64,000 nucleotides of DNA from J054 sp963850255 (GTDB taxonomy: Bacteria > Pseudomonadota > Gammaproteobacteria > Steroidobacterales > GCA-2729495). Location: positions 1 through 64,000 of the forward strand of contig CAWKLL010000017.1 in the NCBI GenBank assembly GCA_963850255.1, given 5' to 3'. Below, one piece after another: positions 8,858 through 15,961 of the stretch. Under the pieces are notes generated by a model. That model did no database searches. It saw only the letters and a program-made list of their open reading frames with translations, and was not told the DNA's origin. The first letter of the stretch is position 1. Each line of letters opens with the position of its first letter. A program made the translations under genes and the position numbers.

Positions 8858-9232
8858 TCAATTCGTCTGGGCCGGCAACAGGACAATGCGGCTAATCCGG
8901 TCGGTACCGCGCTGCAGGTAGACGCCCGCAACACCATTGCGTATTTGGGCGCTGCGCAGTTGTTTCAGGAATAGCCGCGCGTCGTCATATTCGCCTACGC
9001 CGCGAACTACATAGATAGTGCTGGCGTCGATGCTAAGACTGCGAGCCTCGCAATCGGCGCAGCGGCGCACGACCAGTCGCCCGGCACGCAGGCCGTCCCA
9101 ATAAACGTTGCGCGTGTGCACTTCGATGGCGTCTTCGGTGAGCAGGATCTCGGCCTGTGCGGCGCTGTTCCAGATAATCAGGATGGCGGCCAGCATCAGC
9201 ATGGCTGTCATCGCAGTTGTTGCTCGCTGCAT
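8858..9232 (-). CDS. Small secreted CxxC protein of the minor-pilin operon, copy B
   Basis: A 124-residue protein of unrecognised family. The ATG at 9232 has GGAG eight bases upstream and is preferred over an in-frame TTG at 9247. It has a signal peptide (TAMLMLAAILIIWNSAAQA), then a mature domain with the CxxC pair RRCADCEAR and a predicted mixed alpha/beta tail ending in ISRIVLLPAQTN. It is the paralog of the protein at 1922-2272, with the same place between pilX and pilY1. Retention of gene and cysteine pair in both diverged operons argues for a real function in the pilus tip pathway, which is inferred only from position. Confidence 0.75.
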   Translation of the reverse strand: MQRATTAMTAMLMLAAILIIWNSAAQAEILLTEDAIEVHTRNVYWDGLRAGRLVVRRCADCEARSLSIDASTIYVVRGVGEYDDARLFLKQLRSAQIRNGVAGVYLQRGTDRISRIVLLPAQTN

Positions 9233-9249
9233 AAATGTGCTCCGCAATG

Positions 9250-9705
9250 TCAGTCTTTGAAACTGACCCGGTAAATGCCCTGGGTCTGCAAGGAACGTGC
9301 GCCGCGCTGGTCGGTGCGGCCTTCTGCGTCAATCTGGAAATGCAGGAACTCGAATTCCGAAGGGCTATAGCCTGAATAGGGCGTGCCGGAGGTAAGGTAT
9401 TGAATACGGGTATCGAACTCACCGGACAGGCCTTCCAGGCGCGTGGTGCCCAGGTTCTGCTGCCAGCCTTCGATGGCCGATAACGGTATTGCATTAGTGC
9501 GGGTTTGCTGGACTGCTGTTTCCAGTCCGCTGGCGGCCAGCTGAAAAGCGTTTTCCTTGTATTGCACATTACCGGCCATGACCAGCTCCAGCGCCGCGGT
9601 GCGCATGGTCGAGACTGCGAGCACTGTGAGTACCAGCAAGAGTATGAGGCCGACGATCAAGGCAGCGCCGCGCTGACGGGCGGCTGTGGCGATATAGCTG
9701 TTCAT
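9250..9705 (-). CDS. pilX: PilX-like minor pilin, copy B
   Basis: A 151-residue PilX family protein. The leader region ARQRG is followed by AALIVGLILLLVLTVLAVST, with MAGNVQYKENAFQLAASGLE just beyond the helix. It matches copy A at 2287-2751 in the same pattern. Its ATG overlaps the pilW copy B stop by four bases, so it is probably translated by coupling. It is inferred to act with PilV, PilW, FimT and PilY1 as the pilus priming complex. Confidence 0.9.
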   Translation of the reverse strand: MNSYIATAARQRGAALIVGLILLLVLTVLAVSTMRTAALELVMAGNVQYKENAFQLAASGLETAVQQTRTNAIPLSAIEGWQQNLGTTRLEGLSGEFDTRIQYLTSGTPYSGYSPSEFEFLHFQIDAEGRTDQRGARSLQTQGIYRVSFKD

Positions 9706-10649
9706 GGTCCGGGTGGGTCCATCGCGTTGCGGAGAAAAATCGTTTTGCTGGCAGCCAGACGCCGAAACTCGGCGGGAAATCCGGGTGTGACGCCCGGCTG
9801 AATGGCGGCCAGATCGGCGTCCGGCGGCAGGTAAACGGCGTTGTCGCTGAATCCCTGTCCGAGCTCGCTGGTTTCACTGCGAACAACTAGCCAGAGGCGC
9901 ACCGCCATGATGCGGGAGCCGGCTGCCGGCAAAGCCAGCGGGTTATCGCCATCGACGTAACGGTCCACGGCCATGTCATTATTGGAGTCCAGACCAAACT
10001 GCACCTGCAGGTTTTCCACGCCCGGAATGACTTCCTGATCCTGCAGCTGACCGGCAGCGCCACCGTCGACGAGGCTAAGCCGGCGCAGAGCCGGCAGGTT
10101 CGGGTCAAAGCCTGACTGACCGACATAATAGGCATTCACCACCACATCGCGGATTTCTGACGGGGCGTCCAGACCAGGCGCAAGGTCCGTATCGAACAGG
10201 CTGGCGCTGCTGGGGTTGCTTTCTACCTGCACCTGGCCGGCATTCGGTGCGGTGTTGCGCGCGCTGGCGTGGCGAACGATCAGCACATCAGAGCCGGCTC
10301 GCGGCTGTGTGCCGGGGCAGCCCAGATCATAATTGTCGTCGCGCGCTTCTACCGCGCTGGTCAGATTGCCAAAGGCCAGGTCCGTGGCCGTGGCCAGGTC
10401 GGCCCCGGCACAGCTGACCTGCAGACCCGCCGGCAGCTGCAGGCGATCGGGCTGGTTGATCAGGCCCCAGAATCGTGCCAGTCGAATATCCGGCTCCAGG
10501 GTATCCAGGGCAAAGCGCATATTGTCCTGCAGCCTGGCTATGCTGTCTGCGGTGCGATAGTTGGCCCGGCTCTGCACGAATACCGTGATCGCACCGGCGA
10601 CCAGGATGCTGCCGATCAGCATGGAGACCATCAGTTCGACTAGCGTCAT
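9702..10649 (-). CDS. pilW: PilW-like minor pilin, copy B (leader out of frame)
   Basis: The open frame of 315 residues begins at MTLVELMVSMLIG, which is the mature N-terminus, so no prepilin leader is encoded in frame. Codons upstream in the same frame read PQRG, a perfect PilD cleavage context, and then hit a stop. An ATG at 10677, overlapping the pilV stop as ATGA, reads MSKN and lies one base out of frame. Removing one base from the AAAAATTT run would give MSKNYPQRG followed by MTLVELM, a textbook leader. The true gene is therefore probably 9702-10677 with a +1 indel, either an assembly error or a real mutation that would block processing. The body matches copy A at 2759-3739 throughout. 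Confidence 0.85.
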   Translation of the reverse strand: MTLVELMVSMLIGSILVAGAITVFVQSRANYRTADSIARLQDNMRFALDTLEPDIRLARFWGLINQPDRLQLPAGLQVSCAGADLATATDLAFGNLTSAVEARDDNYDLGCPGTQPRAGSDVLIVRHASARNTAPNAGQVQVESNPSSASLFDTDLAPGLDAPSEIRDVVVNAYYVGQSGFDPNLPALRRLSLVDGGAAGQLQDQEVIPGVENLQVQFGLDSNNDMAVDRYVDGDNPLALPAAGSRIMAVRLWLVVRSETSELGQGFSDNAVYLPPDADLAAIQPGVTPGFPAEFRRLAASKTIFLRNAMDPPGP

Positions 10650-10673
10650 GCCCCGCTGCGGGTAAATTTTTGC

Positions 10674-11138
10674 TCATAGCTGCATGATCAGGGTGTAGCT
10701 GGCTGGAACATCCTGACCGGTTTCCGGCCATTGCACGGTGATTGAGTACTGGGTCATGGGGCCGACGGGGGCCACGACGATATTAGCCAGTGACCCTTGC
10801 GGCAGGCGGGCCTGGACATTTTGCTGCCAGCTGAACCAGTCGTCCTGGGCCATTTGTGTGCTGCTGCAGATGTTCACGCCATTGACGCAGTTGAATGCGT
10901 TGCTGCCGGGACCGACACCGGCATAGTCAGCGGCGGCCTGGGGATTGGCGCGAATTCTGTCGGCCATGTCCGCCGCGAGGTAGACCGCCGTGGTACGAAA
11001 GATGGAAGTGCGGCCTGCGCGCAGGCTTTCAACGTAAAGTCCGGCGATGCCGAGCATGCCGACCGCCAGTACCACCAGCGCAACCAATACCTCTACCAGG
11101 GTAAAGCCGCGAATGCGGGCGTTGTTTAGTAGCGTCAC
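10674..11138 (-). CDS. pilV: PilV-like minor pilin, copy B
   Basis: A 154-residue PilV. The leader NARIRG is followed by FTLVEVLVALVVLAVGMLGI, then ADMADRIRANP, a Cys-containing loop (NCVNGVNICSS) and QDDWFSWQQNVQARLPQG. It pairs with copy A at 3749-4240. Its stop overlaps the presumed pilW start codon, and it begins 3 bases after the fimT copy B stop. It is a tip or priming pilin processed by PilD. Confidence 0.92.
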   Translation of the reverse strand: MTLLNNARIRGFTLVEVLVALVVLAVGMLGIAGLYVESLRAGRTSIFRTTAVYLAADMADRIRANPQAAADYAGVGPGSNAFNCVNGVNICSSTQMAQDDWFSWQQNVQARLPQGSLANIVVAPVGPMTQYSITVQWPETGQDVPASYTLIMQL

Positions 11139-11141
11139 GGC

Positions 11142-11765
11142 TCAACAGCCTCCCAGCGGGTTTCCTGGCCCTTGTATTTGCGCCTGCTCGCGATATAGAT
11201 GCGGTCGCCCGGTCGGTGCGAGCTGCACCCAGCGTCCGGCGGCAATGCCACCGCCGGTATCCGTATTGCCCCGCTCGTCGCAGAGCTGGATATTGGCCAG
11301 GCTGCGCGAGCCGGCCGCCGGATGATCCTGACGTTGTCCGGTACTGCCAAATCCGGCATAAAACGGCGCGCCGTCGCCGCCGTTGCCCCAGGCAGAATTC
11401 AGGGAAATTTGCTCAAGCAGCGGGCCCCGGGCCGAGACAACTAATTCGCCTGCGTCGACGATGGCGTCGCCGTCGTCGTCAACAAAAACCAGCCATCCGC
11501 TGCCCGGATTTGCGGCGCCGGAACAGCTCGGGTTGGGGCTCAGCGCGTTTTCACTGGCGCACAGCGTGATGGGACTGCGCCGCTTAATGGCCTCGCTGCG
11601 GGCCAGATGAAGGGAAGAAACCACGTCATTGGACGCCGCGCTCATGCGCGTTGAATCCAAAAGCCCATTAAATGCCGGTACCCCCAGAGTCAGCAGAATG
11701 GCCAGAATAGACAGGGCCACGAGCAGCTCAATGAGGGTGACGCCTTCTGCGTGCATCTTGCCCAT
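11142..11765 (-). CDS. fimT: FimT/GspH-like minor pilin, copy B
   Basis: A 207-residue FimT/GspH protein. The short leader KMHAEG is followed by VTLIELLVALSILAILLTLG, then NDVVSSLHLARSEAIKRRSPITLC. The C-terminus DERGN, GRWVQLAPTGRPHLYREQ parallels copy A. It heads the seven-gene run 11765-5102, in which neighbours overlap or lie within about 20 bases of each other. The upstream 98 bases are A+T-rich and may hold a promoter shared with or separate from the gene at 11864. Confidence 0.9.
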   Translation of the reverse strand: MGKMHAEGVTLIELLVALSILAILLTLGVPAFNGLLDSTRMSAASNDVVSSLHLARSEAIKRRSPITLCASENALSPNPSCSGAANPGSGWLVFVDDDGDAIVDAGELVVSARGPLLEQISLNSAWGNGGDGAPFYAGFGSTGQRQDHPAAGSRSLANIQLCDERGNTDTGGGIAAGRWVQLAPTGRPHLYREQAQIQGPGNPLGGC

Positions 11766-11863
11766 GACGACAATATTCCCTGTCGGCCACGCTATGACAA
11801 GTCGCTTCAGACAAGCGGTTGGCTCTAGAAGTCGAATGAAAAAAATGCATAAAAAATATGTAT

Positions 11864-12412
11864 TTATGGGGCACAGTTGCCAGAAGCTTTAGAAGTCGTC
11901 CCATAGGCCAGACGAGGTCTGCCCGTCGGGCTGACGATGACCTGTCTGGCGCGCGCCAGACCTTGCCGGTCACAAAACTGCAGTGTGCCGTTGGTGTCTC
12001 TCAGCGTGAACGGGCGAAAGGAAAAGGCGCTTCGATTCGCGGTTACGCGGATTTTCTGAGCAGCCACAGCGCTGCCTCGCTGCAGAAAATCGCCTTCGTC
12101 CAGCACCGGCCGATGGGGCTCACCGACGCGCATCAGCCAGCCATGGGACCAGTCCAATGCCTCATCGCAGCGTATGCCGTCAGTACTGGGGCATAGCGTA
12201 ATCGGCAAGGCACGCGTCTGTGCGGTTTGCCGCGCAAGATGAACGGCCGCAACAAAATCATTAATAACGGCGGTGAGCTGTGCGTCGCGGATCCAGCGCT
12301 GAAAAGCCGCGGCCGACAGGGTGAGCAGGATGCTGCCGATCAGCAGCGCAATCAGACCCTCAAACAGGCTTAAGCCTTTTGAACGGGCACTTCCGGTAGG
12401 GTGGCGTGGCAT
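11864..12412 (-). CDS. Third GspH/FimT-family minor pilin
   Basis: A 182-residue pseudopilin. The leader ends in ARSKG before LSLFEGLIALLIGSILLTLS, with Glu5 retained. NDFVAAVHLARQTAQTRALPITLC and a C-terminal VIVSPTGRPRLA place it in the GspH/FimT family, as with the two fimT genes. It is more diverged and has no partner in copy A within the window. It may be an extra tip subunit or a remnant of a further duplication. It is transcribed in the same direction as copy B, 98 bases upstream. Confidence 0.85.
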   Translation of the reverse strand: MPRHPTGSARSKGLSLFEGLIALLIGSILLTLSAAAFQRWIRDAQLTAVINDFVAAVHLARQTAQTRALPITLCPSTDGIRCDEALDWSHGWLMRVGEPHRPVLDEGDFLQRGSAVAAQKIRVTANRSAFSFRPFTLRDTNGTLQFCDRQGLARARQVIVSPTGRPRLAYGTTSKASGNCAP

Positions 12413-12570
12413 GGACGGGGTGGCGGCTGAGAATTGCTGCGGTCAGGCATATTGGTCCGCAGGCAGGCAGGCTGCGAGGCCTGTTTATACTTAATAGGGC
12501 ATGATTGGCTGAAGACCGCTTTGCGCGGCCCGTCATTGCGGCCTGGTGCGGCGCTTGGCTATTATCTACC

Positions 12571-12583
12571 GAGAATACTTCTC
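12571..12583. promoter_or_regulatory. Perfect palindrome upstream of the Fur-family gene
   Basis: GAGAA-TAC-TTCTC at 12571-12583 is a perfect dyad 16 bases before the TTG start preferred for the Fur-family gene. Fur-family regulators bind such A/T-centred dyads, and autoregulation is common, so it may be the operator. If the gene instead starts at the ATG at 12546, the site would be coding and the idea weaker. Confidence 0.35.
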
Positions 12584-12599
12584 ATTAGAGCAGCTGGTT

Positions 12600-13010
12600 T
12601 TGGATCAACGCGAAAAGGTCGCCCAAAAATTGATGCAGCATGGGGTCAAGGCTACGCCCCAGCGGCTGGAGGTCGGGCTGGTGATTCTGGCCGGGCCCTG
12701 CCATCTTTCCGCGGAGCAGATTATCAGCCGCTTGCGGGCGGTGGGCAGTTCCGTATCGAAGGCAACGGTCTATAACACCCTCAACCTGTTTTCCCGGCAG
12801 GGCATCCTGCGCGAAGTGGCAGTCGATCCAAGCCGACTGTTCTATGACTCCACCACAACCTCGCATCACCATTTCTACAACGAAGATACGGGTGAATTGA
12901 TCGATTTTGATGCCGCCGGATTGCAGATTGACAATATGCCGGGCTTACCTGATGGCACCGTCGAACAGAGTCTCGAGCTGGTGGTGCGAATCCGCAATCG
13001 GAGCGACTGA
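12600..13010 (+). CDS. Fur-family transcriptional regulator lacking the cysteine zinc site
   Basis: A Fur-superfamily regulator of about 136 residues from the TTG at 12600; an ATG at 12546 would add 18 residues that match nothing typical. The winged helix spans about residues 10-80 (KATPQRLEV, HLSAEQIISRL, VSKATVYNTLNLFSRQGIL). It is followed by the metal-binding hinge DSTTTSHHHFYNEDTGELID. The CxxC pairs of the structural zinc site in Fur and Zur are absent, as in Irr-type and some PerR-like members. It probably controls iron or peroxide response genes, but the inducer cannot be read from sequence. It stands alone, diverging from the pilin genes, with a dyad just upstream. Confidence 0.85.
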   Translation: MDQREKVAQKLMQHGVKATPQRLEVGLVILAGPCHLSAEQIISRLRAVGSSVSKATVYNTLNLFSRQGILREVAVDPSRLFYDSTTTSHHHFYNEDTGELIDFDAAGLQIDNMPGLPDGTVEQSLELVVRIRNRSD

Positions 13011-13098
13011 CAATCCCGTCAGGCCTTTGGCCGAAAGCTATTTGCCGGTGCGTGTTTCGTTGCTGCTGTTCAGGCCATTGCCTATACTCCGCGCCCGG

Positions 13099-13174
13099 GC
13101 CGGAGTAGCTCAGTTGGTAGAGCAGCGCATTCGTAATGCGAAGGTCGTAGGTTCGACTCCTATCTCCGGCACCA
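13099..13174 (+). tRNA. tRNA-Thr (anticodon CGT)
   Basis: A 76-base cloverleaf. The acceptor stem GCCGGAG pairs with CTCCGGC, and the CCA end is encoded. The D-arm begins GCTCAGTTGG, the anticodon loop is TTCGTAA with anticodon CGT (reads ACG, threonine), and the T-arm contains GGTTCGACTCC. A weak inverted repeat follows at 13185-13206 without a T-run. Confidence 0.96.
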
Positions 13175-13232
13175 ATTTTCTGGCCAGGCCGTTTTTGAAA
13201 GGCCTGCCCAGAGTCACTACGGAGGCCGGCCC

Positions 13233-13631
13233 ATGAGTCCCATCTGGTTGCTGGCAGGTGCTGCGCTGCTGCTGATGATCGGCGGGTTGGCCTGGCTTTT
13301 GCTGCGACGCAGGGAAAAGCCCCCGCCTAAACCCATTGTGAACCGACGACCGGCGCGTCGACCTCGCCATTACTACGGGGTTGTGTTCCGACCTGGTCCG
13401 ACAGCCTGTCGCTTTGCCAACGCGCTGCGCGATCAGCGATTTCTCAGCGAGGAAGCACCGCGGCTGCCTGTTTCCGGTTGTGATGCCAGCCGTTGCGAAT
13501 GCTTGTTGATTCCGACGGATGATCGCCGCGACAGCCAGGACCGGCGCCTGCGCTTCTCGCCGCTGGCCGGCTATGAGCCGGATTTGCAGTCACCGAAGGC
13601 GAAGCGAGCGGGCGATCGCCGCAAGGACTAG
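13233..13631 (+). CDS. Small membrane-anchored protein with Cys cluster and DRR repeats (unknown function)
   Basis: A 132-residue protein that I do not recognise. The ATG at 13233 follows a GGAGG site. It has one N-terminal membrane helix (about residues 4-23, IWLLAGAALLLMIGGLAWLL) followed by RRREK, so the rest probably lies in the cytoplasm. A compact motif GCDASRCECLL near residue 85 is followed by a charged tail with repeated DRR (DDRRDSQDRRL and GDRRKD). The cysteine cluster could bind metal, but this is inference. It lies downstream of tRNA-Thr and converges on the small gene at 13628. Confidence 0.7.
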   Translation: MSPIWLLAGAALLLMIGGLAWLLLRRREKPPPKPIVNRRPARRPRHYYGVVFRPGPTACRFANALRDQRFLSEEAPRLPVSGCDASRCECLLIPTDDRRDSQDRRLRFSPLAGYEPDLQSPKAKRAGDRRKD

Positions 13632-13828
13632 GGGTTCTGTTGCCCGGCGCGCTGCTCGATTTTGTGTCGCTGCTCGACCATTTCCTCGGCCAGCCGGAAG
13701 GCTTCGATGCAGATCAGGTGATAGTGATGGCGCAATTCGGTATCCGGATCGTCCGCATAACGAGTCACCAGACCGCTGATCGCGGCCGCAGCGCAATGGT
13801 CGCGAAACTCGCTGTCGTTCATACTCAT
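13628..13828 (-). CDS. Small hypothetical protein
   Basis: A 66-residue acidic, probably helical protein starting at the ATG at 13828 (MSMNDSEFRDHCAAA). A longer frame from a TTG at 13855 adds nine residues but abuts the previous stop. Features include HHYHLICIEAFRLAEEMVEQ and no membrane segment. No family is recognised. It follows the outer-membrane protein gene closely on the same strand and may be co-transcribed with it. Confidence 0.55.
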   Translation of the reverse strand: MSMNDSEFRDHCAAAAISGLVTRYADDPDTELRHHYHLICIEAFRLAEEMVEQRHKIEQRAGQQNP

Positions 13829-13855
13829 ATCAAATCCGGCGCCAAGCGGCCGCAA

Positions 13856-14485
13856 TCAGAAATTCCACATCAGCCGGCCTGAGAAGTTGTCAACATCGGA
13901 TTTACCGCCGCTGAATACATCGTCGTTGCCGACATCGAAGTATCGATCCCAGCGCAGGCCGATGCCCACGTTATCGCTCAGGGGCCAGCGAAAGCCAAGA
14001 CCGAATACAGCCGCAGTGTCGTCATCCGTAATCGGTGTGCTGACACTTGGCGGAAGCGGAATGGTGGAAAGCTGGCCAGTCAGTTCACCTTCATACACGA
14101 AAACGCCCGCACGGCCATAGAGTCCGATTCGTTCTGCAAACGGTGCGGTAAAGGTGACTGCAATTACACCGCCATCGACCGATGCCTTAAGCGTCGTGCC
14201 GCCTGCTGTGGCCGTGGTTTCGCCCAAGTTGACGTATCCGGCCTCGATGCCCGCCCATTTGAAGGGTTGCCAGCCCGCAATGAGCTCCCAGCTGGCATCG
14301 TTATCTTTGCAACTGAATTGGCTGCCGAATGTGCCCGGTAGGCCATCACAGGCCGAAGTGGTTACGCGCGCAAGGCCCAGGGCGCCCTCGACATAGAAGC
14401 CCGAGGGATAGTCCAGTGCACTGGCATTGCTGGTCCAAACGGTAAGCAGGGCCCCCATCAGGGCAGCGGTCCTTGCAAAATTCAT
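13856..14485 (-). CDS. Outer-membrane beta-barrel protein (OmpA/OmpW-like transmembrane family)
   Basis: A 209-residue protein with a signal peptide ending NASA-LDYP and an outer-membrane barrel pattern of alternating strands (GFYVEGALGLARV, AGIEAGYVNLGE, RIGLYGRAGVFVYEG, NVGIGLRWDRYFD). The last strand, FSGRLMWNF, ends in the terminal phenylalanine recognised by the BAM complex. An early loop holds a cysteine pair (SACDG and FSCKD). It is likely an eight-stranded barrel; ligand unknown. The start has a GAGGGAAA ribosome site. Confidence 0.85.
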   Translation of the reverse strand: MNFARTAALMGALLTVWTSNASALDYPSGFYVEGALGLARVTTSACDGLPGTFGSQFSCKDNDASWELIAGWQPFKWAGIEAGYVNLGETTATAGGTTLKASVDGGVIAVTFTAPFAERIGLYGRAGVFVYEGELTGQLSTIPLPPSVSTPITDDDTAAVFGLGFRWPLSDNVGIGLRWDRYFDVGNDDVFSGGKSDVDNFSGRLMWNF

Positions 14486-14787
14486 GAGCGTTTCCCTCGA
14501 TATCGCTAGCTGGGTTGTTTGCTGACGAGCCGGTCCCCCCCTAGCCGGGCCGAGCGCTCGTAGTGCAGATCGCGCGGATCATAGCAAATGCTCGCTCGGC
14601 GCGAGTCTGTCGGCGAATCAAGTGGTCCGTTCGTTCGCAGGGTGGGGCGTCCGGATCCGGTCCTTGTCGGCGACGGGTTCGCCTGCCGGGCGCGGGCCAG
14701 TATGATCAGCACTCGGGCAATCTGCGGATTCGCCATCAGCGAACTACAGCTGACCCTTTCGAAAACGGGTCGCTTTTGGGAAGAAAT
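14486..14787. other. Divergent intergenic region between the beta-barrel gene and ubiX
   Basis: About 300 bases separating the divergent starts at 14485 (minus) and 14788 (plus). Reading frames here show no protein-like pattern, and no tRNA or clear riboswitch fold is visible. It probably holds the promoters of both genes; no convincing -35/-10 pair can be singled out by eye. Confidence 0.5.
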
Positions 14788-15375
14788 ATGCGATTGATAG
14801 TTGGGATATCGGGCGCCAGCGGGGTGATCTACGGCATTCGGCTGCTGGAGGTGCTCAGAAATATTGACCACGTGGAGAGCCACCTGGTCATGAGTAACGG
14901 CGGCAAACTGAATATTTCCCTGGAAACCCGGTGGGATGTGAAAGATGTCGAGGCGCTGGCTGATGTTGTGCACAGCGACCAGAATCTGGCTGCTTCCATC
15001 GCCAGTGGTTCCTATCAGACCGGCGGCATGGTGATCATGCCCTGTTCCATGAAGACCATGTCAGGGGTAGTGAACTCCTTTGCCGACAATCTCATCGTGC
15101 GCGCGGCCGACGTGGTTTTGAAGGAGCAACGCCGCCTGGTGATTGTGCCGCGGGAGACGCCATTGCACATTGGTCACACACGCTTGCTCACTGCGGCGGC
15201 TGAAATGGGCAGTATCCTGGTGCCGCCCATGCCGGCTTTCTACAACGATCCGCAAACCGTTGATGACATCATTAATCATACGGTCGGACGTGTACTCGAC
15301 TTGTTCGACATCGACAGCGGTATCGTCAAGCGCTGGGTGGGTCCGGAGCGCGGTAAGGCGACAAAAAAACCGTGA
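14788..15375 (+). CDS. ubiX: UbiX flavin prenyltransferase
   Basis: A 195-residue UbiX. It makes prenylated FMN from FMN and dimethylallyl phosphate for the UbiD decarboxylase of ubiquinone synthesis. Family marks are the start MRLIVGISGASGVIYGIRLL, the central MVIMPCSMKTMSGVVNSFAD and KEQRRLVIVPRETPLH, and AGSYQT-like prenyl-binding residues (SGSYQTGG). An in-frame upstream extension to 14563 is rejected because the Rossmann start falls exactly at the ATG at 14788. No ubiD lies in the window. The stop overlaps the GTG of the next gene. Confidence 0.95.
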   Translation: MRLIVGISGASGVIYGIRLLEVLRNIDHVESHLVMSNGGKLNISLETRWDVKDVEALADVVHSDQNLAASIASGSYQTGGMVIMPCSMKTMSGVVNSFADNLIVRAADVVLKEQRRLVIVPRETPLHIGHTRLLTAAAEMGSILVPPMPAFYNDPQTVDDIINHTVGRVLDLFDIDSGIVKRWVGPERGKATKKP

Positions 15376-15854
15376 CAGATGAAACCCGCGACAGCATTCG
15401 TGAGTTCCTCGCCGCGCACAATACCCTGACCTTGGCGACCTGTGATGACAATAAACCCTGGGCGGCCACCGTATTTTTTGCCAGCGATGCCGAGCTGAAT
15501 CTGTTTTTCGTTTCTGACCATCGCACCCGGCACGGCAAGGACATGACCGCCAACAGCCGGGTCGCCGGCGCGGTTAATCCCGACTGTGATAATTGGGGCG
15601 AGGTGCGGGGCGTGCAACTGGAGGGTCAGGTGAGCCTGGTTACCGGCGTTGCGCGGCTGGCTGCTCTCAAGCTTTATCTGGCCAAGTTCCCCGATGTGCG
15701 TGCCATGTTCGACCAGCCGCGCGATAAGAACGAAGAAACCATCGCGGCGCGCCTTAAGGCGACTAATTTCTATCGCCTGAGCCCGGCCTGGCTGCGACTG
15801 ATCGATAACAGTCGCTGGTTTGGCTACAAAGAAGAATTGCGCCTGCAGGACTAG
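15372..15854 (+). CDS. Pyridoxamine 5'-phosphate oxidase-like flavin-binding protein
   Basis: A 160-residue split-barrel protein of the PPOX/FMN-binding family, similar in layout to YhbP-type proteins. The pattern is FLAAHNTLTLATCDDNKPWAA followed by FFVSDHRTRHGKDMTANSRVAGAV, with a C-terminal FYRLSPAWLRLIDNSRWFGYK. The GTG start overlaps the ubiX TGA (GTGA), showing coupling. Substrate unknown. The link to UbiX suggests a flavin-related role, which is inference. Confidence 0.8.
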   Translation: MTDETRDSIREFLAAHNTLTLATCDDNKPWAATVFFASDAELNLFFVSDHRTRHGKDMTANSRVAGAVNPDCDNWGEVRGVQLEGQVSLVTGVARLAALKLYLAKFPDVRAMFDQPRDKNEETIAARLKATNFYRLSPAWLRLIDNSRWFGYKEELRLQD

Positions 15855-15961
15855 TCTGCCTGTCGCCATCCAGTGGATTGCGACGGGCAGGAATCAACCC
15901 GGTCGATCCGTCGGTCTTAGACTTGGGAATATTTCCCGGCAAGGCTGGCCAGATCTACAGC

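Noticed and set aside
13185..13206. Terminator after tRNA-Thr
   Set aside because: CAGGCC and GGCCTG can pair over a 10-base loop, but no T-run follows and the stem is only six pairs.
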